Source: an uncultured Muribaculaceae bacterium (GTDB lineage: Bacteria; Bacteroidota; Bacteroidia; Bacteroidales; Muribaculaceae). Taken from it: DNA of 7,376 nt. Below, in pieces: positions 1-6,448 of the stretch. Numbering within the stretch: the first letter of the stretch is position 1; each line of letters begins with the position of its first letter. The stretch lies in the NCBI GenBank assembly GCA_910586455.1, contig CAJUHX010000064.1, forward strand, positions 3,944-11,319, in the 5' to 3' direction. A program made the position numbers and the translations under genes. The notes beneath the pieces were generated by a model. It saw nothing but the letters and a program-made list of their open reading frames with translations, did not search any database and was not told the origin of the DNA.

Positions 1-1243
1 CGGTACGGGTGATGTCAGTGGTGCCGTCGTAGTACTGGGCGCCGGAGTCAACCAGCAGCAGCGAGCTTTTGTGCAGTGTGGCGTTCGAAGCCTCGTCGGC
101 ACTGTAGTGTACAATGGCGCCGTGGGGGCCGTAGCCTGCTATGGTGCCGAAGCTGGTGTCGAAGAACATGTCCGACCGGCTGCGGTGTTTGAGCAGCAGG
201 GCGTCGACATCGAGTTCGGTTACGGTGGCGTCGCTGTCCATGAGTTGTTCCAGTTCCATAAAGGCGCGAACCAGGGCGGCGCCGTCGCGCTCCATGGCGT
301 GGCGTATGCCTTCGACCTGTGTGTCGTTCTTGCAGGCCTTGAGCATGGCTACAGCCGATTGGCCGCAGTAAGCGCGTTCGCCCAGGATGTTGAATATCTC
401 AATGGCTGTACGGCCCGGTTCGACAAGCACTTTTACATCAGAGGGCAGCGAGGCCAGGAATGCTTTTACGTCGGCGTACGGCAGCGTGTCGACAGCGGCA
501 GCCTTGAGGTATGCCTCAACATCGGCGGTCATCTTGGCGGGGTCGACGAGCAGTTTGGCGCCGTTGGCGTCGATATATAGGAATCCGGTGGCCACCGGGT
601 TGTGATGTACGTCGCGGCAGCGTATGTTCAGGGTCCATGCAATTTCGTCGAGCGCCGATATGAAAGTGGCGTCGGCGGGGGCGGCAGCCACACGCTCCAT
701 GATGCGTACGAGCTTGGAGGGAACTTCTTCGCCGGCGTATTCCGGTGCGTGGATAAAGAGTTTGTCGGAGGGCAGGGCGGGGCGGTCGGTCCAGATGGTG
801 TCGGCCACGTCGAAGAAGGGGTCGAGTTCAATACCGTGCAGTTCCAGGTCGGCGCGGAGCGTGCGTGCCTCGCTGACGCTGAAGAGCATGCCGTCGATTC
901 CTACCTTTGAGCCGGCGGTGAGATTGGCGCAGAGCCACTGTGCTATAGAGGGAGTTTCGGGAAGACCGTCTTTCATCAGCTCTATGCCGGTGCCCTCCAG
1001 TTCCTGGGCGGCCTGCAGGAAATAGCGCGAGTCGGTCCAGAGCATTGCGCGGTCGGCTGTCACGACTACAGTGCCGGCCGAGCCGCTGAATCCGCTGAGC
1101 CAGCGGCGCAACTGCCAGTGTTCGGCCAGATATTCGCTCATGTGAGGGTCGGCCTGGGGGATTATAGCGGCCTGGAGGCCTGCAATCGAAAGTTGTTGGC
1201 GGAGCGCGCTTATACGCTCATGCTGTAATTCTTTGTTGTCCAT
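1..1243 (-). CDS. pepP: Xaa-Pro aminopeptidase (aminopeptidase P, M24B family), C-terminus missing
   Basis: This is a cytosolic-type metallopeptidase that removes an N-terminal residue preceding proline; no signal peptide is seen. The ATG is at 1243-1241 (MDNKELQHERISALR), and about 414 codons are open before the window's left edge cuts the gene. An N-terminal creatinase-like domain contains SGFSGSAGTVVV and WTDSRYFLQA. A second prolidase-like domain follows, and then the catalytic pita-bread domain, with FDTSFGTIAGYGPHGAIVHY. The first two metal ligands are visible as D399 (in DSGAQYYDG) and D410 (in TDITRT). Their 11-residue spacing is the family pattern. The later His and two Glu ligands lie outside the window. 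Ligands this late imply the long three-domain form of roughly 590 residues, not the shorter E. coli PepP type, so the symbol is approximate. It starts 24 nt after yraN and is probably co-transcribed with it. Confidence 0.93.
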   Translation of the reverse strand, partial: MDNKELQHERISALRQQLSIAGLQAAIIPQADPHMSEYLAEHWQLRRWLSGFSGSAGTVVVTADRAMLWTDSRYFLQAAQELEGTGIELMKDGLPETPSIAQWLCANLTAGSKVGIDGMLFSVSEARTLRADLELHGIELDPFFDVADTIWTDRPALPSDKLFIHAPEYAGEEVPSKLVRIMERVAAAPADATFISALDEIAWTLNIRCRDVHHNPVATGFLYIDANGAKLLVDPAKMTADVEAYLKAAAVDTLPYADVKAFLASLPSDVKVLVEPGRTAIEIFNILGERAYCGQSAVAMLKACKNDTQVEGIRHAMERDGAALVRAFMELEQLMDSDATVTELDVDALLLKHRSRSDMFFDTSFGTIAGYGPHGAIVHYSADEASNATLHKSSLLLVDSGAQYYDGTTDITRT

Positions 1244-1267
1244 TTTATGTTTAGGGTTGATTGTGTT

Positions 1268-1633
1268 CTAATATGTCTTAAGCGGAGGTTCGAAGGCGTC
1301 GGGCAGGTGCTCGATGCTGTAGTCGGCCTGAGTGCCGCTGACGGTGATTACGTCGAACTGTATTTCGTGCGGTATGTCGAACATCCTCACATAGGCGTTG
1401 GCGCTGCGAACCAGATTGAGAATCTTTTTGCGGTTTACGGCTTCGAGCGGGTCGCCGTCTTTGTCGGAGCGTGTTTTGACCTCCACGAAAACAATGCGGC
1501 CATTTTTCATTGCTACAATGTCGACTTCGAAGTGGTCGACACGCCAGTTACGTTCGACAATGGCATATCCGGCTGCGCTAAGATGCTGCGTGGCCAGGTC
1601 TTCGCCCCACTTTCCAAGTTCGTCGGTCTTCAT
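1268..1633 (-). CDS. yraN: YraN family protein (UPF0102), predicted nuclease-fold
   Basis: This 121-residue protein matches the usual length and layout of the UPF0102/YraN family, which has a restriction-endonuclease or Holliday-junction-resolvase-like fold. Visible family features are the N-terminal G7..GE11..A helix, the AGYAIVERNWR strand, E36 and D38 in FEVDIVA, and the EVKTR motif with E51 and K53. Together these form the PD-(D/E)XK-like acidic/lysine set. Its biochemical role is not firmly established, so nucleic-acid binding or cleavage is inferred from fold. The ATG at 1633 is well placed just before the conserved helix. The gene lies 53 nt after the transporter stop and 24 nt before the aminopeptidase start. 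A -7-like promoter box immediately precedes its start, so it may be transcribed both from that site and by read-through. Confidence 0.93.
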   Translation of the reverse strand: MKTDELGKWGEDLATQHLSAAGYAIVERNWRVDHFEVDIVAMKNGRIVFVEVKTRSDKDGDPLEAVNRKKILNLVRSANAYVRMFDIPHEIQFDVITVSGTQADYSIEHLPDAFEPPLKTY

Positions 1634-1640
1634 ATTATCG

Positions 1641-1648
1641 CAAAGATA
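1641..1648 (-). promoter_or_regulatory. Possible -7 promoter box before yraN
   Basis: The minus strand reads TATCTTTG, an exact match to the Bacteroidetes -7 consensus TAnnTTTG. No clear TTTG -33 box is found about 19-21 nt upstream. The box ends only 7 nt before the yraN ATG, so initiation here would give a leaderless or nearly leaderless message. It may be a chance match in an AT-rich gap. Confidence 0.35.
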
Positions 1649-1686
1649 GTGAAAAAAGCGCTACGTTGTATCGCTGTTGTTAAAAT

Positions 1687-2952
1687 TTAGGACTTGTTTT
1701 TAAACAGTCCCTTGGCATTGCCCATAAGTGTGGCTGCTCCGGCCAGAGCGCATACTCCGAGTACAACAGCCCCGACGGAGAAGATGAAGCTGAACGAAGT
1801 GGCGTCGGCCAGCAGACCCCACCCGCCCGATGCCAGTGCGCCGCCTGCCGCCAGGGCTATGGAGATGTTGGAGTATATGCGGGCATAGTCCTTAGGCCCG
1901 AAAACAGTGCGGGTGAGCATGGCCGACTGCACTGTCACACCGGCGTAGGCCCATCCGAACAAGAAGGCTCCGCCCATGATTACCGCCAGTTCGCCTCCGC
2001 AGAATATTATGGCCAGCAGGCCGCCTATGCCGCACAATGTGGTGGCCGACACGCCTGCCAGGCAGTTACGGTCGTTGATATACCCCAGGGCTACCTTGCC
2101 CACTGTTACTCCGGCCATTACAAAGGCCGCTGTCAGCGATGCCTGCTCAAGCGAGAAGCCGTGTTCTGTAACATAGTTGGGTATGAACAGGTTGAGGGTC
2201 GAGGTGCCCATCATCATAAAGGCGAAAAGTAGAGTGATGTAGAATGCCGGCATGCGCAGTGCCTTGCCGTAGGTTACTCCGGGAGTAGCGTCGGGGCTGA
2301 CTTTGCTGTCGGCCACTCCTCCGGCCCGGCTGTCAGCTCCGTAGGGCAGAAGGCCCATCTGTTGCGGACGGTCGCGCAGAAGCAGAGCCAGCACGGGAGT
2401 CACTGCCAGCAGGATAATCAGGCCGAATGAGCCGTAACCCCAGCGCCAGCCGTGGTTGGTGATAATCCAGCCGGCAATCGGATTGAATATCATGCCGCCT
2501 ATGCCTGAAGCTGCGCTGCAGATGCCTATCATAATGCCTACCTTGCTGTGGAACCAGCGGTTGACCAATGTCGGAAAACTGAGATAGAGCAGAAAAGCGA
2601 GAGTCACTCCCAGCACTCCGCCTGCTATGTAGAACTCCCACACGTGGTTGAAGAAGGCCATTGCCACGAATGTCACTCCCATAATGGCTGAGTTGAGCGT
2701 GAACAGCAGGCGGGCGCTCCATCGCTCAAGCATGCCTCCGGCTACCGAAAGCATCAGGGTGGAGCTGACGTACATTACCGACATGTAAATGCCGAATTCG
2801 CCTACAGGCACTCCGAGCGATGCGCTCACCGGCTGATAGTAGATGCCTGCGCAGCTGAAGGTTAGTTCTACATTGATGCCCATCATAAGGCAGCAACAGG
2901 CCACTATTACGAAGCCGTAGTGTAGCCGTGAGGTGGTGTCAGATTGTTTCAT
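1687..2952 (-). CDS. MFS transporter, OFA/monocarboxylate-porter-like
   Basis: This 421-residue inner-membrane carrier has about twelve hydrophobic segments in the 6+6 major facilitator arrangement. The first half spans roughly residues 12-193, a polar loop covers about 194-230, and the second half covers roughly 232-410. The segment around residues 130-165 (PTLVNRWF, then GIMIGICSAASGIGGMIFNP) resembles the oxalate/formate antiporter and monocarboxylate-porter branch, where NRWF..+G..GI...G.G is characteristic. RDRPQQMGLLPYG after helix 6 is also typical of that branch. The substrate cannot be read from sequence; a small carboxylate is a family-based guess. The gene begins 26 nt after the esterase stop, which suggests co-transcription and perhaps uptake or export of the esterase product. 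The ATG at 2952 directly precedes a short polar N-terminus and helix 1, and no longer start is needed. Confidence 0.9.
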   Translation of the reverse strand: MKQSDTTSRLHYGFVIVACCCLMMGINVELTFSCAGIYYQPVSASLGVPVGEFGIYMSVMYVSSTLMLSVAGGMLERWSARLLFTLNSAIMGVTFVAMAFFNHVWEFYIAGGVLGVTLAFLLYLSFPTLVNRWFHSKVGIMIGICSAASGIGGMIFNPIAGWIITNHGWRWGYGSFGLIILLAVTPVLALLLRDRPQQMGLLPYGADSRAGGVADSKVSPDATPGVTYGKALRMPAFYITLLFAFMMMGTSTLNLFIPNYVTEHGFSLEQASLTAAFVMAGVTVGKVALGYINDRNCLAGVSATTLCGIGGLLAIIFCGGELAVIMGGAFLFGWAYAGVTVQSAMLTRTVFGPKDYARIYSNISIALAAGGALASGGWGLLADATSFSFIFSVGAVVLGVCALAGAATLMGNAKGLFKNKS

Positions 2953-2978
2953 GATTCAGATTCAAGGTGATCGATAAG

Positions 2979-4010
2979 TCAATATGAGTATTCGGGCTGC
3001 AAAAATGCGGCGGATGCTGCTACTGCACTTTCAAATGCTGCCGGCTGCCCCTCGACGGTTATGAACAGATGCACTGCTCCCGGGTATACCAGGTGGCTTA
3101 CATCCACACCCGCCTCGCTCATTTTCTGATACATATCCGCACCTTGGTCGGCGAGGATATCGCGTTCGGCGTTCACAATCATGGTGCGCGGCAAGGTGGC
3201 CAGAATGTCGGTATTGGCGCAGAAGGGCGATATGAACGGCAGCTCGGCGGCGTTGTCGGTAAGATAGGCTTCGTTGAATGCCTCCATGATTTCCCCGTCA
3301 AGACCATATCCGCGGCCATACAGCTGCCACGAACGGCTGTTGTCGTTCCATGCCTTCACCACCGGATAGAACAGTAGCAGTGATTCGAGGCGCGGAATAG
3401 CCGCATCGTCGGACTTGTTCTGCAGCATGGCCCGGGCATACGACAGCCTCAGGGCAGTGGCGAGGGCCAGATTTCCGCCGGAACTGTCGCCTCCGGCCGA
3501 TACCGCGCCGGTATCGAAGTTATACACTCCGGAATTGTCGAATACAAAATTCACTGCATCGACACAGGCGTTAAGAGCCGCCGGATAAGGATGCTCGGGG
3601 GCGAGCGGATATTCTACAGCAAGCACTGCTATCGACGCGCGGCGGCATAGTTCGCCGCAGAACTTAGAGCAACTGTTGACGCTGCCGAAACACCAGCCGC
3701 CTCCGTGCATGTATATCAGCACCGGCACAGGACCGTGGCCAAGGCTGTCGGGCATGTACAGCCGGTATTTGCCGCCTATGTCGGTGGCGCTGACACCGGC
3801 AGGCAGCGGTGCGCGCACGTTGCGCGAATTACGCACCGCCATGAGGGCGTCTGGGTGGCCGGCAATGCCCTCGCGGACAGCGGCTTCCTGCTTTTTCTGC
3901 AGATTATTCGGCATCGCCGACAGGAATCGGTCGGCTTCGTCGGCCATAGTCTGGCCTTTGGCAAATATGGCCATCAGAATGTATATAACCAATATAATAT
4001 GTCTGTGCAT
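2979..4010 (-). CDS. Secreted alpha/beta hydrolase, HSL-type esterase
   Basis: This 343-residue protein starts with a hydrophobic signal-like segment (IILVIYILMAIFA, residues 5-17), so it is probably exported to the periplasm or anchored there. No lipobox is seen. The alpha/beta hydrolase core carries the hormone-sensitive-lipase (family IV) signatures. The oxyanion motif HGGG is at 102-105, VEYPLAPEHPYPAAL follows, and the nucleophile motif GDSSGG is at 174-179 with Ser176. The likely acid is D284 (in ERDILADQG) and the likely base is H314 (in GAVHLF). The catalytic set is complete and the length is normal plus leader. The family hydrolyses carboxylic esters such as acetyl or short acyl esters; the natural substrate is unknown. 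It is the first gene of a likely operon with the MFS carrier, preceded by a promoter at 4186-4216. The ATG at 4010 is chosen because it opens directly into the signal segment. Confidence 0.92.
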   Translation of the reverse strand: MHRHIILVIYILMAIFAKGQTMADEADRFLSAMPNNLQKKQEAAVREGIAGHPDALMAVRNSRNVRAPLPAGVSATDIGGKYRLYMPDSLGHGPVPVLIYMHGGGWCFGSVNSCSKFCGELCRRASIAVLAVEYPLAPEHPYPAALNACVDAVNFVFDNSGVYNFDTGAVSAGGDSSGGNLALATALRLSYARAMLQNKSDDAAIPRLESLLLFYPVVKAWNDNSRSWQLYGRGYGLDGEIMEAFNEAYLTDNAAELPFISPFCANTDILATLPRTMIVNAERDILADQGADMYQKMSEAGVDVSHLVYPGAVHLFITVEGQPAAFESAVAASAAFLQPEYSY

Positions 4011-4185
4011 GCAAAGTAGTTTGTGGCGGATGAAAATGATTTGCGGCTGCAGATATAAGAGCCGGTTCTACAATAAATATCAGCAGTGGCGCATATCCCG
4101 AAGTGATTTATGCCATGTGACGTAAGAGCGTAGCCGTAGCTGCCGGACTTGGGAACAAAGCAAAAAGCACCAGAGAGATGCGATG
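4011..4185 (-). other. Long esterase leader of unknown role
   Basis: If the promoter at 4186-4216 drives the esterase, its message has a leader of about 170 nt, which is long. The stretch includes a 7-bp bulged hairpin (4087-4115, TGG and CATA paired with TATG and CCA). It also has an open minus-strand frame (3974-4216, 80 codons) that overlaps the esterase start in another frame and has ordinary-looking codons (ACC, GGC, AGC, TAC). I recognise neither a riboswitch nor a protein family. It could be a leader peptide, a cis-regulatory RNA, a decayed gene end, or plain sequence. Confidence 0.3.
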
Positions 4186-4216
4186 CAAAGGTAACTTTTT
4201 TCGTTGATTTGGCCAA
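4186..4216 (-). promoter_or_regulatory. Promoter for the esterase/MFS unit
   Basis: The minus strand reads TACCTTTG at 4193-4186, an exact match to the Bacteroidetes -7 box TAnnTTTG. A TTGG sequence (4216-4213) lies 19 nt upstream, in the -33 position, and resembles the TTTG consensus. It points left toward the esterase and lies downstream of the terminator of the preceding unit, as expected for the start of a new transcription unit. Confidence 0.6.
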
Positions 4217-4290
4217 GCAATAACACGTAGATTTCGTCGGGCTTTGATAATATAATTATCAGACGTAATGAATAATACATTCAATAAACG

Positions 4291-4364
4291 TCAAAAAATA
4301 TAATACGCCAAAGCGGGCAGCCGGGATTGCCATGCAATCTCAGCTGCCCGCTTTGGCGTATTAT
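4291..4364 (-). terminator. Strong intrinsic terminator of the secreted-protein gene
   Basis: Two perfect 22-bp arms (4300-4321 and 4343-4364, core CCAAAGCGGGCAGC) pair around a 21-nt spacer. The spacer itself holds a 6-bp hairpin (GATTGC-cat-GCAATC, 4325-4339). On the minus strand the stem is followed by TATTTTTTGA, a U-tract. The stem starts 10 nt after the stop codon of the 4375-5370 gene. There is no matching T-tract on the plus side, so it acts mainly leftward. The stem is unusually long for a simple terminator. Confidence 0.9.
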
Positions 4365-4374
4365 TGGCTGTGTG

Positions 4375-5370
4375 TTATTTCACAATAAACTTCTTACCGT
4401 TACGTATATACATGCCATTGGGAAGGTTGTCGGCATCCACTTCGATGCCCTGCAGGTTGAATACGGGGCCATCTACGTTGTCGATGCTTACATCGGATAC
4501 ACCGTTGGTTTCGGCTTTCGACGGATTCACGACATACTCCAGAGAAGTGTTGGAGCGACCTTCGCAGTATTCGTTTTCATTCCATTCGATTGTGCCGAAC
4601 GTGCCTGTCGAGATATTGATTTTGTAGTCGGCGTCGATTTTGAGGCTTACGTTCTTGAAGCATATGGTCACGCGATTGGGGTTGGATTCCGATACTTTAG
4701 CCTCAAGGATTGCACTCTGTAGGTAGTTGTCATTGGCATCCCATACACTGCTCTTGGTATTGAAGTCCTTGTGGATTGCCACCGGCTCTTCGAAGTCGAG
4801 GTGGAGATTGAATACATACGAGGTCTTTCCGCCGGAGAGGGTTACTTCGTCGATAGAGTAGACATCGCTTATCGGATTGAAGTCATATGTGGTTTTGTCT
4901 TCACGAGGTTTGCCGGCGAGTTCCCACACGTTGAATTCGTAGCGGAGTTCCGGGTTTGACCTGCCTACTTCGTAGCTGTTGGTGTTCCATTTGGTATTTC
5001 CCAGCAGGTCTTCCGGAATTACGAGAGTATAGTCAGCATCTTCGTATTGGCTTATTCCGCGGATACCGAAACCGAATTTGGTATAGTCGCTGGCGGCACC
5101 ATAGAAATTGCGTTGCCAGTCCTCGTACACATTGCCATCGGAGTCGAGCACATAGCACTGTTGGCCGAAGCCCGAGCGCCACCACACGTCTTCATCGAAT
5201 TTGACTTCGATGAGAACTTCGGTTACGTACTCTTCGGTTTCGTTATCGTATACCATCTGATAAAATTTTGCTTCGACGGTGGGCACGAAGTCGTTTGTTG
5301 CGGCTCCATGAGCTGCAGGTGCGGAGAGTGCTGCTGCAAGCAGGACTGTGAGAGTAGATAATTTCTTCAT
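4375..5370 (-). CDS. Secreted two-repeat protein of unknown function with sorting-like C-terminal tail
   Basis: I do not recognise a named family. The 331-residue protein starts with a clear Sec signal peptide (MKKLSTLTVLLAAALSAPAAHG, cleavage near residue 23). The mature part contains two diverged tandem repeats of about 120 residues, roughly 28-148 and 163-282. They are best aligned where DADY....(G).T.(K/E)WN.N.Y..GRSN...L.Y..N appears, at 111-147 and again at 246-282. They are rich in beta-type alternation, acidic and aromatic residues, suggesting Ig-like or carbohydrate-binding-like modules. The C-terminus (303-331: VFNLQGIEV, then LPNGMYI.NGKKFIVK) is a tail common on secreted Bacteroidales proteins and resembles a type IX secretion sorting domain. 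A surface or extracellular place is therefore inferred. It has its own promoter and terminator, so it is monocistronic. Confidence 0.85.
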   Translation of the reverse strand: MKKLSTLTVLLAAALSAPAAHGAATNDFVPTVEAKFYQMVYDNETEEYVTEVLIEVKFDEDVWWRSGFGQQCYVLDSDGNVYEDWQRNFYGAASDYTKFGFGIRGISQYEDADYTLVIPEDLLGNTKWNTNSYEVGRSNPELRYEFNVWELAGKPREDKTTYDFNPISDVYSIDEVTLSGGKTSYVFNLHLDFEEPVAIHKDFNTKSSVWDANDNYLQSAILEAKVSESNPNRVTICFKNVSLKIDADYKINISTGTFGTIEWNENEYCEGRSNTSLEYVVNPSKAETNGVSDVSIDNVDGPVFNLQGIEVDADNLPNGMYIRNGKKFIVK

Positions 5371-5428
5371 GGGATTGGTGTTGGTTTACAATACGAGTGG
5401 ATTTTGTTTGTTTGGGGAGCAATATGTG

Positions 5429-5458
5429 CAAAGATACGACTTTTTTTTAACTTGCAAA
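5429..5458 (-). promoter_or_regulatory. Promoter of the secreted-protein gene
   Basis: The minus strand reads TATCTTTG at 5436-5429, an exact Bacteroidetes -7 box. TTTG at 5458-5455 lies 18 nt upstream, close to the usual 19-21 nt. Initiation a few bases downstream would leave an untranslated leader of about 50 nt before the ATG at 5370. AT-rich runs upstream (5441-5503) could help as UP-like DNA. The flanking bases also make GTATCTTTGC, noted separately as an integration-site-like sequence. Confidence 0.72.
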
Positions 5459-5757
5459 TATTTTTCATACTTTTTTTGTATTTTTTTCGCAAAAAAAAAT
5501 AAAGCCATTCTTTTCACGAGATTGATTACGGACGGCTTGGACGTGGCAGAGTTGTTAAGTCCCTGCCACTTATATTATGGTAAGTAGAATGTTTAGATTT
5601 GTTTAGATTCGAGATGACTTCTGTATTCCATTGCGGAAAACTGTAAAATACATGATTAACTATTTTTAACCCATATTAAATCCGGTACTTGTCATCTTCA
5701 TAACCCCGCTTGTTTGAAAAACGGGTTGTGACAGTTTTCAGTTTTGCAAGATACTGA
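5459..5757. other. AT-rich intergenic region
   Basis: I see no gene here. The stretch has long A and T runs (5461-5503), a 7-bp hairpin GTGGCAG/CTGCCAC (5543-5569) without a T-tract, and a weak 5-bp AACCC/GGGTT hairpin (5702-5727). No convincing rightward promoter for the downstream remnants was found. Confidence 0.5.
5591..5610 (+). repeat. Two tandem 10-bp GTTTAGATT(T/C) copies
   Basis: The unit GTTTAGATT is repeated exactly with one base between copies, giving a 10-bp period, about one helical turn. This could be a pair of protein-binding half sites or chance in AT-rich DNA. Confidence 0.4.
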
Positions 5758-6069
5758 TATAACGAATCATTGGTACTCATAAGTGAAAACGGATTTGCAG
5801 AAAGTCGTATTAACGATTTTGTGAACGAGAATGAAAAATGTGTACGCCAATATTTCCCAATATCTTACCCGGAAGACTATCTGGAAGGTTCTGTGGATTA
5901 TTTGCGGCATAAAGTCAAGGCAAGCATCTGTGCGTCTATGCAGGAGTGTGAGAAACTGTTTTATAATCCTTTCGACATTGATGCTCAAAATTCAAATCGG
6001 CCTTGTGTGTTCTGGGATGACTGCGATTTTGAAAACGATATTGATTTCAGACTTATCAAATCGGGATAA
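5758..6069 (+). pseudogene. Unrecognised acidic coding remnant without an ATG start
   Basis: A plus-strand frame is open from just after a TGA at 5755-5757 to the TAA at 6067-6069. From the TTG at 5770 it would encode 99 residues. The only in-frame Met is near residue 57, and TTG starts are uncommon, so I treat this as a 5'-truncated gene rather than intact. The translation looks protein-like and acidic, with motifs such as PISYPEDYLEGSVDYL and PCVFWDDCDFENDIDF, but I recognise no family. Small acidic proteins of this kind include immunity proteins and anti-repressors, but nothing here proves that. No promoter is visible. An intact short gene using TTG remains possible. Confidence 0.4.
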
Positions 6070-6224
6070 TCATAGGCGCCTCGCCGGGTGGGTTCATGGT
6101 TCCTGAATGAGAGTCGGGCGATGCCGGTGCGTCAATAGCCGTTTCAAACGACACTGCCGGCATCATGCTCGACCACCCCGACAAATTCGGCCTGCCCCGC
6201 GATGTCAGGTTTGAGATTCAGTGA
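6045..6224 (+). pseudogene. Degraded C-terminal coding fragment, interrupted by a stop
   Basis: In a frame different from the preceding remnant, the plus strand reads IGASPGGFMVPE, then a TGA at 6108-6110. It continues as ESGDAGASIAVSNDTAGIM and LDHPDKFGLPRDVRFEIQ to a TGA at 6222-6224. The codons (GCC, GGC, CTG, CGC, GAC) and GC content fit the high-GC genes at the left of the window rather than the AT-rich surroundings. This suggests the 3' end of a former chromosomal gene broken by an in-frame stop. I do not recognise the family. The opposite strand is also open over much of this stretch, so the coding strand is not certain. Confidence 0.35.
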
Positions 6225-6300
6225 TATGTTTATATTACTTTTTAGTCCTGGCGCTAATTTTAGCCGGTATATTATGCAGTAAAAGTGTTTAAAATGCAAT

Positions 6301-6343
6301 AAAAAAGAGTTGGGCTGTCGCGTGGTGCGAAGCTCAACTCTTT
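6301..6343 (-). terminator. Leftward intrinsic terminator
   Basis: Arms at 6304-6316 and 6331-6343 pair over 13 positions with one non-Watson-Crick pair (6313/6334). They are extended inward by TCGC/GCGA (6318-6321 with 6327-6330) and closed by a 5-nt loop. On the minus strand the stem runs into TTTTTT and then ATTGCATTTT, a good U-tract. It therefore ends a transcript coming from the right, where no protein gene is seen. The plus side lacks a proper T-tract, although the 6313/6334 pair is a G-U wobble only on that strand. Confidence 0.65.
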
Positions 6344-6448
6344 GGTATTCTTTGGATTAATCCTCCGTGTAGGCTTAATATTCCTCCTCATTAAAGAAAG
6401 GATAAAAGTCATATAATCAAGTAGTTACAAGGCTTTAAAATACCTTCA

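Noticed and set aside
71..1025. Several long plus-strand open frames
   Set aside because: They lie opposite the aminopeptidase P gene, whose minus-strand translation has clear family motifs throughout; high-GC coding creates such antisense frames.
1247..1690. Plus-strand frame of 147 codons
   Set aside because: It is the antisense of yraN, which matches its family from end to end.
2333..2722. Minus-strand frame of 129 codons inside the transporter
   Set aside because: It is an out-of-frame reading of the MFS gene with an unlikely Arg/Ser/His-rich composition.
4021..4180. Cobalamin riboswitch in the esterase leader
   Set aside because: A GCCACTG string and GTTCCC/TCCGG-like pieces occur on the minus strand, but the conserved B12 box and the full core are missing.
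5543..5569. Terminator
   Set aside because: The 7-bp hairpin lacks a T-tract on either side and follows no gene.
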